From NCBI GenBank assembly GCA_017451975.1, contig JAFTNI010000134.1:1-6052 (forward strand): a stretch of 6,052 nt of DNA, in the 5' to 3' direction. A program made the position numbers and the translations under genes. The notes beneath the pieces are model-generated. The model was not told the DNA's origin. It was given only the letters and a program-made list of their open reading frames with translations, and made no database searches. Positions within the stretch are counted from its first letter, which is position 1. Each line of letters starts with the position of its first letter. Positions 1-5,527 of the stretch are shown one piece after another. The stretch comes from Clostridia bacterium. GTDB taxonomy: Bacteria; Bacillota; Clostridia; Oscillospirales; CAG-272.

Positions 1-988
1 CACGAAAATTATAGTTTTCTACCCCGCAGAGGGCACGAGCGCCGTGCAGGAAAAGCAAATGACGGCTTGCCCCGGCAAAAACGTTTACGTTTCCGCCGTA
101 AACGGCAATTTTGACGATGCACAAAGCGGCGTGAAAAAAATCTTTGCCGAATGTGAAATGCCCTTCGGAAAAGCGCTTTCCAGCGCAAACTCTATTAATA
201 TAGGAAGGCTCGCGCCGCAGATAGCATATTACTTCACGGCTTACCGCGACCTTGTAAACGCGGGCGAAATAAAGCTATACGATAAAGTAGATTTCGTTGT
301 GCCCACGGGCAACTTCGGCGATATTCTCGCGGGTTATTTTGCAGGGCTTATGGGCCTGCCGCTTGGCAAGCTCGTTTGCGCCTCCAACGAAAACAACGTG
401 CTTACAGAGTTTTTTGCCACGGGCAGATACAATAAAAAGCGCGAATTTCACATAACGCGCTCCCCTTCCATGGATATTCTTATTTCCAGCAACCTGGAGC
501 GCCTGCTCTCCCTTTGCTTCGGCACAGAGCGCACAAAGGCTCTTATGGCAGAGCTCGGCGCAAACGGCGAATATACGCTTACGGGCGATGAGCTTGCAAA
601 AATAACCGCAAGCTTTGCCGCAGGCTCCTGCACAGACGAAGAAACGCTTGCCACCATAGGCGAGGTTTACAGCGCGCACGGCTACCTTATGGATACGCAC
701 ACCGCCGTTGCCTGGAGGGTTGCCGAAAGCACGGGGGCTTGCCGTAACAAAACCGTGGTGCTTTCCACGGCTTCGCCCTATAAGTTCTCTGGCAGCGTGC
801 TTCGTGCGCTCGGTGAAAAAACGAGCGAAAACGAATTTGAAATGATAGAAACGCTCCATAAGCTCACGGGCGCAAGCGTTCCCGCTTCGCTTGCAAAGCT
901 TGCCGATGCCGAAAACCTTCATACAGATAAAATAGAAAAAAGCGCTATGCAGAGCTACGTTCTCGCCCGCGCCAATGAGGAAATATGA
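1..988 (+). CDS. thrC: Threonine synthase, C-terminal part (5' end outside window)
   Basis: This is a PLP-dependent enzyme that converts O-phospho-L-homoserine to L-threonine in the cytoplasm, the last step of threonine synthesis. The reading frame is open from base 2, so 14 codons precede the GTG at 44; that GTG is internal and not the true start. About 328 residues are visible. Family signatures include a NGNFDDAQ block near 104-127, the NSINIGR segment near 188-208, the glycine-rich phosphate-cofactor loop GNFGD at 308-322, and a DTHTAVA block near 692-712. The N-terminal domain carrying the SFKD-type PLP lysine lies upstream and cannot be checked. Judged from the family's usual length, roughly a third of the protein is missing. 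The stop codon TGA overlaps the next ATG in an ATGA junction at 985-988, which implies translational coupling to homoserine kinase. Confidence 0.96.
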   Translation, partial: TKIIVFYPAEGTSAVQEKQMTACPGKNVYVSAVNGNFDDAQSGVKKIFAECEMPFGKALSSANSINIGRLAPQIAYYFTAYRDLVNAGEIKLYDKVDFVVPTGNFGDILAGYFAGLMGLPLGKLVCASNENNVLTEFFATGRYNKKREFHITRSPSMDILISSNLERLLSLCFGTERTKALMAELGANGEYTLTGDELAKITASFAAGSCTDEETLATIGEVYSAHGYLMDTHTAVAWRVAESTGACRNKTVVLSTASPYKFSGSVLRALGEKTSENEFEMIETLHKLTGASVPASLAKLADAENLHTDKIEKSAMQSYVLARANEEI

Positions 989-1863
989 AAATTACCGTTC
1001 GCGTTCCCGCAACAAGCGCAAATATGGGCCCGGGCTTCGACTCTCTCGGTGTTGCCCTTTCCATGTACAACTCTTTCACTTTTGAGCTTACCGAGGGCGG
1101 CCTTACCTACGACGGCTGCCCCGAGGAATTCTGCAACGAAGAAAACCTTGCTTACGTTGCCTTCTGCCTCATTTCCGGCAGAGCAGGCAAAACCTTCAAG
1201 GGGCTTCATATCTCTATGAACACGCACGTTCCCGTGGCGCGCGGCCTCGGCTCCTCCTCCACGCTCATAGTAGCCGGCGCCGTTGCGGCAAACGAAATGC
1301 TCGGCTGCGGCTTTACACGCCGCGAGCTTCTTCAGCTTTGCATACCGCTTGAGGGTCACGCAGATAACCTTGCCCCCGCGCTTCTCGGCGGCTTCACCGC
1401 CTCCACGGCGGAGCACGATATGATATATACAGTGCAGTATGAAATTTCCGATAAGCTCCGCTTCTTCGCCCTTATACCCGATTTCGAAACGAAAACGAGC
1501 GATGCGCGCGCCGTGCTGCCCAAGGTTATACCGCGCTCCGATGCTATTTATAACCTTTCCCGTGTTGCCGTGCTTATACGTGCATTCGAGCAAGGCGACG
1601 TAAACCTGCTCGCCATCGCGCTTCACGACAGGCTCCACGAGCCATACCGCCGTTCGCTTATAAAGGGCTTTGGCACTGTTAAGGAAGCTGTGCTCCGCGC
1701 AGGCTCGCCCATCTTCTTCCTTAGCGGCTCAGGCTCAACCTGTATGTGCATCTCCGATAAGGATATAGCAAAGGATATAGAAAGAGAAATTGCCCACATT
1801 CCGAACAATTGGAAGGTTTTCCCGCTTACCGTAGACAGAAACGGCGCTATGGTCATAGACTGA
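985..1863 (+). CDS. thrB: Homoserine kinase (GHMP kinase family)
   Basis: This cytoplasmic enzyme phosphorylates L-homoserine with ATP and supplies the substrate of threonine synthase encoded just upstream. At 292 residues it is full length for the family. GHMP motif 1 is PATSANMGPGFDSLG at residues 8-22. The ATP-binding motif 2 is PVARGLGSSS at 83-92, and the conserved PLEGHADN block is at 121-128. Motif 3, SGSGST, is at 247-252. Two small departures from the common consensus are visible: GLGSSS for GLGSSA, and SGSGST for SGSGPT. Neither removes the glycine-rich loop. The ATG start is fixed by the 4-base overlap with thrC and by the immediate KITVRVPATSAN N-terminus typical of ThrB. The order thrC-thrB indicates a threonine operon, with homoserine dehydrogenase probably encoded further upstream. 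Confidence 0.97.
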   Translation: MKITVRVPATSANMGPGFDSLGVALSMYNSFTFELTEGGLTYDGCPEEFCNEENLAYVAFCLISGRAGKTFKGLHISMNTHVPVARGLGSSSTLIVAGAVAANEMLGCGFTRRELLQLCIPLEGHADNLAPALLGGFTASTAEHDMIYTVQYEISDKLRFFALIPDFETKTSDARAVLPKVIPRSDAIYNLSRVAVLIRAFEQGDVNLLAIALHDRLHEPYRRSLIKGFGTVKEAVLRAGSPIFFLSGSGSTCMCISDKDIAKDIEREIAHIPNNWKVFPLTVDRNGAMVID

Positions 1864-1879
1864 CTCGCGGAGAATCGCT

Positions 1880-2317
1880 ATGAAGAACAACTACATTATT
1901 GTGGATAAAAGCATTCTTCCCGATTGCTACGAAAAAGTGATAACGGCGCGCGCCTCGCTTGCCGAAGGCAAATACCGCGACGTAAGCGAAGCCGTGAAGG
2001 CCGTGGGTATTTCGCGCAGTACGTATTATAAATATAAAGATTTCGTTTTTCTTCCCGACGATTTTTCGCCTCACCGCAAAGCCGTCATTTCCTTCAGCCT
2101 TGCCCACGAAACGGGCAAGCTCGGCGAGGTGCTGGGCATAGTTTACGCGTGCGAAGCAAGCGTGCTTACCATAAGCCAGAATTTGCCCATAAATGGCAAG
2201 GCTCACCTTGTTATTTCGCTCGACCTTACGGAAGCGAAGCACAGCGCAGAGGAAATAACGGAAAAAATTTCAAAAATAAAGGGTGCAAGCGGCACAAGGC
2301 TTGTTTCGGTGGGTTGA
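1880..2317 (+). CDS. pheB: UPF0735/PheB-like ACT domain protein
   Basis: This 145-residue protein belongs to the UPF0735 (PheB-like) family, usually about 145-150 residues. It has a helix-turn-helix-like N-terminal segment around residues 35-57 (VSEAVKAVGISRSTYYKYKD), which is family-typical, and a C-terminal ACT domain around 69-145. ACT domains bind amino acids and control enzymes or transcription in amino-acid metabolism. The exact function of this family is not firmly established; in Bacillus the gene lies beside the prephenate dehydratase gene. Here it follows thrB by 16 bases, so the inferred role is sensing threonine or a related amino acid. Either direct DNA binding or control of a pathway enzyme is possible. 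The ATG at 1880 follows a weak GGAG at 1869-1872. The gene symbol is given by family resemblance, not by proven function. Confidence 0.88.
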   Translation: MKNNYIIVDKSILPDCYEKVITARASLAEGKYRDVSEAVKAVGISRSTYYKYKDFVFLPDDFSPHRKAVISFSLAHETGKLGEVLGIVYACEASVLTISQNLPINGKAHLVISLDLTEAKHSAEEITEKISKIKGASGTRLVSVG

Positions 2318-2318
2318 A

Positions 2319-2474
2319 ATGAAAGCTTTACAGAATATTTCAATAGCGGCTGTTGCCGTGCTGATTCTCGCAGGAATGTATACCGATGGTTGGCTTTCCG
2401 TAGCGCTTTCCTCCGCAGCGGCGGTAATCGCCATATTGGTGCTAGCATTCGCAGGCAACAGCAATAAAAAATAG
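2319..2474 (+). CDS. Small two-helix membrane protein, function unknown
   Basis: I do not recognise this 51-residue protein. It has two hydrophobic stretches, about residues 8-22 and 26-46, separated by a short polar turn (YTDG at 21-24), and a polar basic tail (NSNKK at 47-51). This predicts a helical hairpin in the cytoplasmic membrane. I chose the ATG at 2319 because it follows the pheB stop codon by a single base (TGA-A-ATG), has GGTGGG at 2308-2313 at usable spacing, and gives a protein that starts right before the first helix. A GTG at 2283 in the same frame would overlap pheB by 35 bases and has no ribosome binding site. Its position inside a tight operon argues that it is translated by coupling. 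It could be a regulator or accessory peptide of a transporter, or simply a conserved orphan. Confidence 0.6.
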   Translation: MKALQNISIAAVAVLILAGMYTDGWLSVALSSAAAVIAILVLAFAGNSNKK

Positions 2475-2484
2475 ATATAATTTT

Positions 2485-2490
2485 AAGGAA
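2485..2490 (+). promoter_or_regulatory. Ribosome binding site of the MnmM-like gene
   Basis: The sequence AAGGAA ends eight bases before the ATG at 2499. This supports that start, and it shows that the gene has its own initiation signal despite lying in the operon. Confidence 0.6.
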
Positions 2491-2498
2491 AATAAAAA

Positions 2499-3050
2499 AT
2501 GATAGACCTTTTAAAAACGGAAAAACAGTTTATTTCGGCCCATATAAAAGAAGGCGGCACCGCCGTTGACTTCACTATGGGCAATGGGCACGACACGCTC
2601 TGGCTTTCAAACGCCGTGGGCGCAAACGGCAAGGTTTACGCCTTCGATATTCAGCAGGACGCGCTCGATTCCACGGCGCGCTTGCTTGAAAAGGAAAATG
2701 CCGCAAAAAACTATACACTCATTCTCGATTCACACCACAACGTAAAAAACTACGTTAAAGAAGAAATTTGCGCGGGGCTTTTCAACCTCGGCTACCTCCC
2801 CGGCGGCGATAAAACCATAACGACGCTCCACGAAACAAGCCTTGCCGCGCTCGCCGCGGGAATAGAGCTTCTCGCGCCCGACGGCGCCATACTCTGCGCC
2901 GTTTACCCCGGTCACGCCGAAGGCACGCTTGAGGGCGAGCTTATAGAAGAAATGCTTTCCGGGCTCGACCGCAGAAAAATTTGCGCCACAAAATTCAAAA
3001 TAGTAAACTCCCCCACATCGCCCTTCTTTTTCCTCATCGAAAAGAAATAA
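2499..3050 (+). CDS. mnmM: YtqB/MnmM-family SAM-dependent tRNA methyltransferase
   Basis: This 183-residue class I methyltransferase belongs to the family formerly called 'putative rRNA methylase' (YtqB). Members from Bacillus and Staphylococcus have been shown to methylate 5-aminomethyl-2-thiouridine at tRNA position 34, giving mnm5s2U. The SAM-binding motif I is the stretch from D24 through TMGNGHD to residue 32. The acidic residue ending strand 2 is D50 (FDIQ, 49-52). The family hallmark NLGYLPGGDK is at 96-105, and a YPGH motif is at 136-139. Length is normal for the family. The gene lies 24 bases after the small membrane gene and is the last of the operon, directly before a terminator. 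Nothing in the sequence ties the protein to threonine metabolism, so cotranscription may be incidental. Assignment to the family is firm; the specific tRNA substrate is inferred from characterised members. Confidence 0.9.
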   Translation: MIDLLKTEKQFISAHIKEGGTAVDFTMGNGHDTLWLSNAVGANGKVYAFDIQQDALDSTARLLEKENAAKNYTLILDSHHNVKNYVKEEICAGLFNLGYLPGGDKTITTLHETSLAALAAGIELLAPDGAILCAVYPGHAEGTLEGELIEEMLSGLDRRKICATKFKIVNSPTSPFFFLIEKK

Positions 3051-3067
3051 TACCGATTATGTTATTG

Positions 3068-3095
3068 AAAAACCGCAGGCTTCTGCGGTTTTTTT
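3068..3095 (+). terminator. Intrinsic terminator closing the thr operon
   Basis: An 11-bp perfect stem (AAAAACCGCAG pairing with CTGCGGTTTTT) encloses a GCTT loop at 3079-3082 and runs into a T-tract ending at 3095. It begins 17 bases after the methyltransferase stop codon. The A-tract on the left would also allow some termination on the opposite strand. Confidence 0.93.
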
Positions 3096-3156
3096 GTGCT
3101 TCCGTTGGCAATAATCGTATATCTGAAAAATATTTGATTTAATTTAACGAAAACCA

Positions 3157-3185
3157 TTGACAAATACAGCGTTATCATTTATAAT
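3157..3185 (+). promoter_or_regulatory. Consensus sigma-A promoter for the PAP2-like gene
   Basis: The -35 box TTGACA (3157-3162) and the -10 box TATAAT (3180-3185) both match consensus perfectly, with the optimal 17-base spacer. Transcription would start near 3191-3193, giving a leader of about 65 bases. The site lies in AT-rich DNA between a terminator and a gene with a good ribosome binding site. Such a perfect promoter predicts strong expression unless it is repressed. See the inverted repeat at 3185-3199. Confidence 0.88.
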
Positions 3186-3199
3186 AGTTTCGAAAACTA
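3185..3199. repeat. Short inverted repeat over the predicted transcription start
   Basis: TAGTTT and AAACTA are exact reverse complements separated by CGA. The repeat begins at the last base of the -10 box and covers the predicted start site, which is a usual place for a repressor operator. The arms are only 6 bp in AT-rich DNA, so chance occurrence is quite possible. Confidence 0.3.
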
Positions 3200-3247
3200 G
3201 ATGAAACAATTTTAAAATCAAATTTATATAATAAAAATAATTTTTTT

Positions 3248-3252
3248 GGAGG
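3248..3252 (+). promoter_or_regulatory. Strong ribosome binding site (GGAGG)
   Basis: A perfect GGAGG lies four bases before the ATG at 3257 and fixes that start. It is preceded by a run of seven or more T residues, so the site is probably unstructured and accessible. Confidence 0.85.
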
Positions 3253-3256
3253 TCTT

Positions 3257-3835
3257 ATGGAAAAGGTTTACCGCATTATCCGCATCGTAACTCTCGCGCC
3301 CCTTCTCGCGGGCTTTTCGCTTTTAGCAATTGCTGTTTTTAACCCCGAGGTTTTCCCCTCGCTCTGGCACTTTGCCTATATGCTTTTGTTCCTCACCGTT
3401 TTGCCACTTACCGCTTACCCGCTTCAGAAATTTATACCTCATTTCAAAGATAAGGGCAGAAGCGGCCAGCGTACGCTTGCCATGATTTTTGCCGTAGCAG
3501 GCTATCTTCTCTGTCTTATTGTCAATATATTTTCCTCTGCCACGGCGGGCATATGGCTCATAACTCTTGAATATCTCATTTCGGGCAAACTCATTCTTTT
3601 CGTAAACAAAGCGCTCCATATAAAAATAAGCGCTCACGGCTGCGGCACGGTGGGCCCCGTTTTCCTTCTCGTTTATTTCGGCGTATATATCCCCGCGGCT
3701 ATTATGTGCATTTTTTCCGTGGCTTCGTACATCGCAAGCGTAAAGGCGAAGCACCACACATTGCCCCAGCTTATAGGCGGAAGCGCAGTTTCCGTGCTCG
3801 TTCTCGCTGTTTTGGCATTACTTTTCCGCGTTTGA
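3257..3835 (+). CDS. Divergent PAP2-like membrane phosphatase family protein
   Basis: This 192-residue integral membrane protein has about six hydrophobic segments, near residues 11-27, 36-52, 74-92, 98-116, 133-157 and 174-190. A hydrophilic loop with a basic cluster (KDKGRSGQR, 64-72) lies between the second and third. It resembles a clostridial family often annotated as phosphatase PAP2. The motif KISAHGCG at 123-130 sits where PAP2 enzymes carry the PSGH motif, and KAKHHTLPQ at 163-171 sits where they carry SRxxxxxHxxxD. The histidines (H127, H167) are kept, but the final aspartate is replaced by Q171 and no clear KxxxxxxRP motif is seen. PAP2 enzymes dephosphorylate lipid phosphates such as undecaprenyl diphosphate at the outer membrane face. 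Whether this divergent version is catalytic is unproven. It is a single-gene unit with its own promoter and terminator. The start is fixed by GGAGG. Confidence 0.6.
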   Translation: MEKVYRIIRIVTLAPLLAGFSLLAIAVFNPEVFPSLWHFAYMLLFLTVLPLTAYPLQKFIPHFKDKGRSGQRTLAMIFAVAGYLLCLIVNIFSSATAGIWLITLEYLISGKLILFVNKALHIKISAHGCGTVGPVFLLVYFGVYIPAAIMCIFSVASYIASVKAKHHTLPQLIGGSAVSVLVLAVLALLFRV

Positions 3836-3849
3836 TCGCGCTCCTCCTT

Positions 3850-3881
3850 GCACCGATTGGCATAATCGGTGCTTTTCTTTT
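3850..3881 (+). terminator. Intrinsic terminator after the PAP2-like gene
   Basis: A 9-bp perfect stem (GCACCGATT, 3850-3858, with AATCGGTGC, 3864-3872) has a five-base loop and is followed by a T-rich tail. It begins 15 bases after the stop codon. Confidence 0.9.
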
Positions 3882-3922
3882 TGAAATTTTAAGAAATTAA
3901 TCAAATATTAATAAATTCTCTA

Positions 3923-3939
3923 TTTACATTGTATGTAAA
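3923..3939. repeat. 17-base palindrome overlapping the -35 box (possible operator)
   Basis: TTTACAT and ATGTAAA are perfect 7-bp inverted arms around a TGT centre. The left arm contains the -35 box and the right arm lies in the spacer, so a dimeric regulator bound here would block or alter polymerase binding. No regulator gene is next to it, and the operator class is not recognised. Confidence 0.45.
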
Positions 3940-3951
3940 ATGTGATATAAT
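3923..3951 (+). promoter_or_regulatory. Extended -10 sigma-A promoter for the O-antigen ligase-like gene
   Basis: The -35 box TTTACA (3923-3928, five of six bases) and perfect -10 box TATAAT (3946-3951) are separated by 17 bases, with a TG at 3943-3944 forming an extended -10 element. The start would be near 3957-3959, with a leader of about 68 bases before the ATG at 4027. Confidence 0.85.
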
Positions 3952-3964
3952 AAATAAAGTTAAT

Positions 3965-3987
3965 AAAATGTTAAAAAAATGTTAAAA
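3965..3987. repeat. Tandem AAAATGTTAAAA pair in the leader
   Basis: Two copies of AAAATGTTAAAA begin 11 bases apart (3965 and 3976) and share one base, just downstream of the predicted transcription start. The period is close to one helical turn, so it could serve as a protein site on DNA. It is AT-rich and may be chance. Confidence 0.3.
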
Positions 3988-4015
3988 TTCAACCCCCGTC
4001 GGTCCATATAATATT

Positions 4016-4020
4016 AGGAG
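4016..4020 (+). promoter_or_regulatory. Ribosome binding site (AGGAG)
   Basis: AGGAG lies six bases before the ATG at 4027 and decides the start of the ligase-like gene. Confidence 0.8.
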
Positions 4021-4026
4021 ATTGAA

Positions 4027-5460
4027 ATGTTAGACAAGATTTTTAAAAGCAAAATTTTCGTTTGGATATATAATCCTCTGCTGTTTTTGCTTGCGTGTGC
4101 AGTCGTTCTGAAAAATGAAGAAATAAACGGCGTAATAATATTCGCATATATTGCCGCCGCCACGCTTCTGCTTTCCTCGCGGCTTACAGATGCAATGCTG
4201 CCCGCGTTGCTTCTTTGCGTGTTTGCAACGAGGTGCTACGGCTCGGCAGATATCTTCCTTGCGAGAATACCCTTTTTCATTCCGCCCGTTGTGGCAATAA
4301 TTGCTCACTTCTTCATATACCGTAAAATTTACGCTAAAAACTTCCGCTTTGGCCGTTCTTTCCTCGGCTTATGCGCCGTAACCGTTGCCGTAACGCTAGG
4401 CGGCCTCGGCACAATTCCCGCAACCGATTATTTCGCAGGCGGTGCACTTTATTACGTTTTCGGCCTCGGCATCGGCATGATAGCTTTCTATATGCTCGTA
4501 AAAGCCAACTTCACGGAGGAATCCGGCAAAGAGGTTGCGCGCGTTATGTACATTGTGGGGCTTTTCGCCTGCTTCTGCGTGCTCCGCTTCTATGCGGCAG
4601 ATTGGGAGCTTTTCGTTTCCACAAGAAGATTTATATATTTCCAATCGAGCAACAACCTTGCAACGTTTCTTATGCTTGCAATGCCCTTCCCGCTTTTCTA
4701 CACCTCGCGCAGATACGTTGATATATTCTCCGTGGTTCTTATTTATATCTGCACCGTTATGACGGGCTCGCGCGGCGGCTTGCTTATGGGCACGGTAGAG
4801 TTTGCGGTTATTCTCGTTGCATTTGCAATTTTCGATAACAGCCGCGTTTTCAACCACTTCTTCTATGCTTCCCTTATAATCGGCTTCATTTTCGTAATTG
4901 TTAAATATCTCCCCGATATAGCGGCATTTTACGATTTCAAGCTCGACTCTGTAAGCGAAGATGCTTCCACTTGGGAGTACTTCATGGCGCTCAAAGATTA
5001 TTTCATTAAAAGCGATAGCAACAGCAGCGAAGCGCGCGTAAGGCTGCTTGAAAGAATGTTTGGCGATTTCAAATCCAACCCCGTTTTCGGCACGGGTATC
5101 GGATATACGGGCAACGCAGATATTTACAACCCGCAGAAGGGCGCTATGAACTGGTACCATATGTGGTTTGCTCAGGTTATCGGCGGCCTCGGCATCGTCG
5201 GCATACTTGCTTACGGCTACCAGCTTATCGACAGAATTATAATTTTCTTCAAAAACACGAGCTTACTTAATTTCACGCTTCTGCTTTCATACTTCGGCCT
5301 TTTCATAATGTCGCAGGTTAACCCCGGCGAGTTCTGCCCCATGCCCTATGCAGCGCTTGCGGTTACGTTCTTTATAATTATGGAAAAAGACGAAGACAAT
5401 ATCGATTTCAAAGCATGGTGGAGCAAAACCAAAGCAAAATTCAAAAAGAAAACAGCATAA
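4027..5460 (+). CDS. O-antigen ligase/Wzy-like polysaccharide membrane protein
   Basis: This 477-residue polytopic membrane protein has roughly 12-14 hydrophobic segments and a basic cytoplasmic tail (residues 460-477, many lysines). It fits the O-antigen ligase superfamily, which transfers or polymerises undecaprenyl diphosphate-linked glycans on the outer face of the membrane. Family signs are SSNNLA at 207-212, TGSRGG at 246-251 with R249, and a large loop at about 296-380. The end of that loop holds NPVFGTGIG at 351-359 and WYHMWFAQVIGGLG at 376-389 with H378. In characterised ligases an arginine near the periplasmic face and a loop histidine are essential; R249 and H378 are the candidates here. 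The gene is monocistronic between its own promoter and a hairpin. No glycosyltransferase, flippase or chain-length gene is adjacent, so its glycan (capsule, teichuronic-type polymer or glycoprotein) cannot be inferred. Confidence 0.82.
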   Translation: MLDKIFKSKIFVWIYNPLLFLLACAVVLKNEEINGVIIFAYIAAATLLLSSRLTDAMLPALLLCVFATRCYGSADIFLARIPFFIPPVVAIIAHFFIYRKIYAKNFRFGRSFLGLCAVTVAVTLGGLGTIPATDYFAGGALYYVFGLGIGMIAFYMLVKANFTEESGKEVARVMYIVGLFACFCVLRFYAADWELFVSTRRFIYFQSSNNLATFLMLAMPFPLFYTSRRYVDIFSVVLIYICTVMTGSRGGLLMGTVEFAVILVAFAIFDNSRVFNHFFYASLIIGFIFVIVKYLPDIAAFYDFKLDSVSEDASTWEYFMALKDYFIKSDSNSSEARVRLLERMFGDFKSNPVFGTGIGYTGNADIYNPQKGAMNWYHMWFAQVIGGLGIVGILAYGYQLIDRIIIFFKNTSLLNFTLLLSYFGLFIMSQVNPGEFCPMPYAALAVTFFIIMEKDEDNIDFKAWWSKTKAKFKKKTA

Positions 5461-5463
5461 CCA

Positions 5464-5493
5464 AAATCCCTCGTTTGCACAAACGAGGGATTT
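5464..5493 (+). terminator. Strong hairpin after the ligase-like gene, poor T-tract
   Basis: A 13-bp perfect stem (5464-5476 with 5481-5493) and a GCAC tetraloop begin four bases after the stop codon. The run after the stem is TTTATCTTC rather than a clean T-tract, so termination may be incomplete and the next gene may be reached by read-through. It may also protect the 3' end of the mRNA. Confidence 0.75.
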
Positions 5494-5514
5494 ATCTTCA
5501 AATCAAAAAATTGC

Positions 5515-5521
5515 GAGGTAA
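5515..5521 (+). promoter_or_regulatory. Ribosome binding site of the last gene
   Basis: GAGGTAA, with its GAGG core ending nine bases before the ATG at 5528, supports that start. No convincing -35/-10 pair is visible between the preceding hairpin and this site. Confidence 0.6.
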
Positions 5522-5527
5522 CTTATA

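Noticed and set aside
44..46. GTG as start codon of threonine synthase
   Set aside because: The frame is open to the window edge, and the 14 upstream codons read as family sequence (KIIVFYP and so on), so the gene simply begins outside the window.
275..922. Minus-strand open frame of 215 codons opposite thrC
   Set aside because: It is an antisense shadow; the plus-strand frame carries clear threonine synthase motifs.
955..1638. Minus-strand open frame of 227 codons opposite thrB
   Set aside because: It lies wholly against recognised thrC and thrB coding sequence, and its translation shows no family motif.
1853..2242. Minus-strand open frame of 129 codons opposite the ACT gene
   Set aside because: The plus strand encodes a recognisable UPF0735 protein in the same stretch, and no initiation signal is seen for the minus frame.
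2476..2481. TATAAT before the methyltransferase gene as a promoter
   Set aside because: No acceptable -35 box lies 16-18 bases upstream, and the hexamer is only about 20 bases before the start codon in AT-rich DNA.
3706..3900. Plus-strand frame of 64 codons overlapping the end of the PAP2-like gene
   Set aside because: It overlaps the gene in another frame and runs through the terminator hairpin, with no ribosome binding site.
4371..4721. Plus-strand arginine-rich frame inside the ligase-like gene
   Set aside because: It is an out-of-frame translation of membrane protein codons. The arginine-rich composition is typical of a frame shadow.
4396..5160. Long open frame (254 codons) on the minus strand opposite the ligase-like gene
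   Set aside because: It is the antisense shadow of a well-supported membrane protein gene. It has no ribosome binding site, and its composition is implausible for a real protein.
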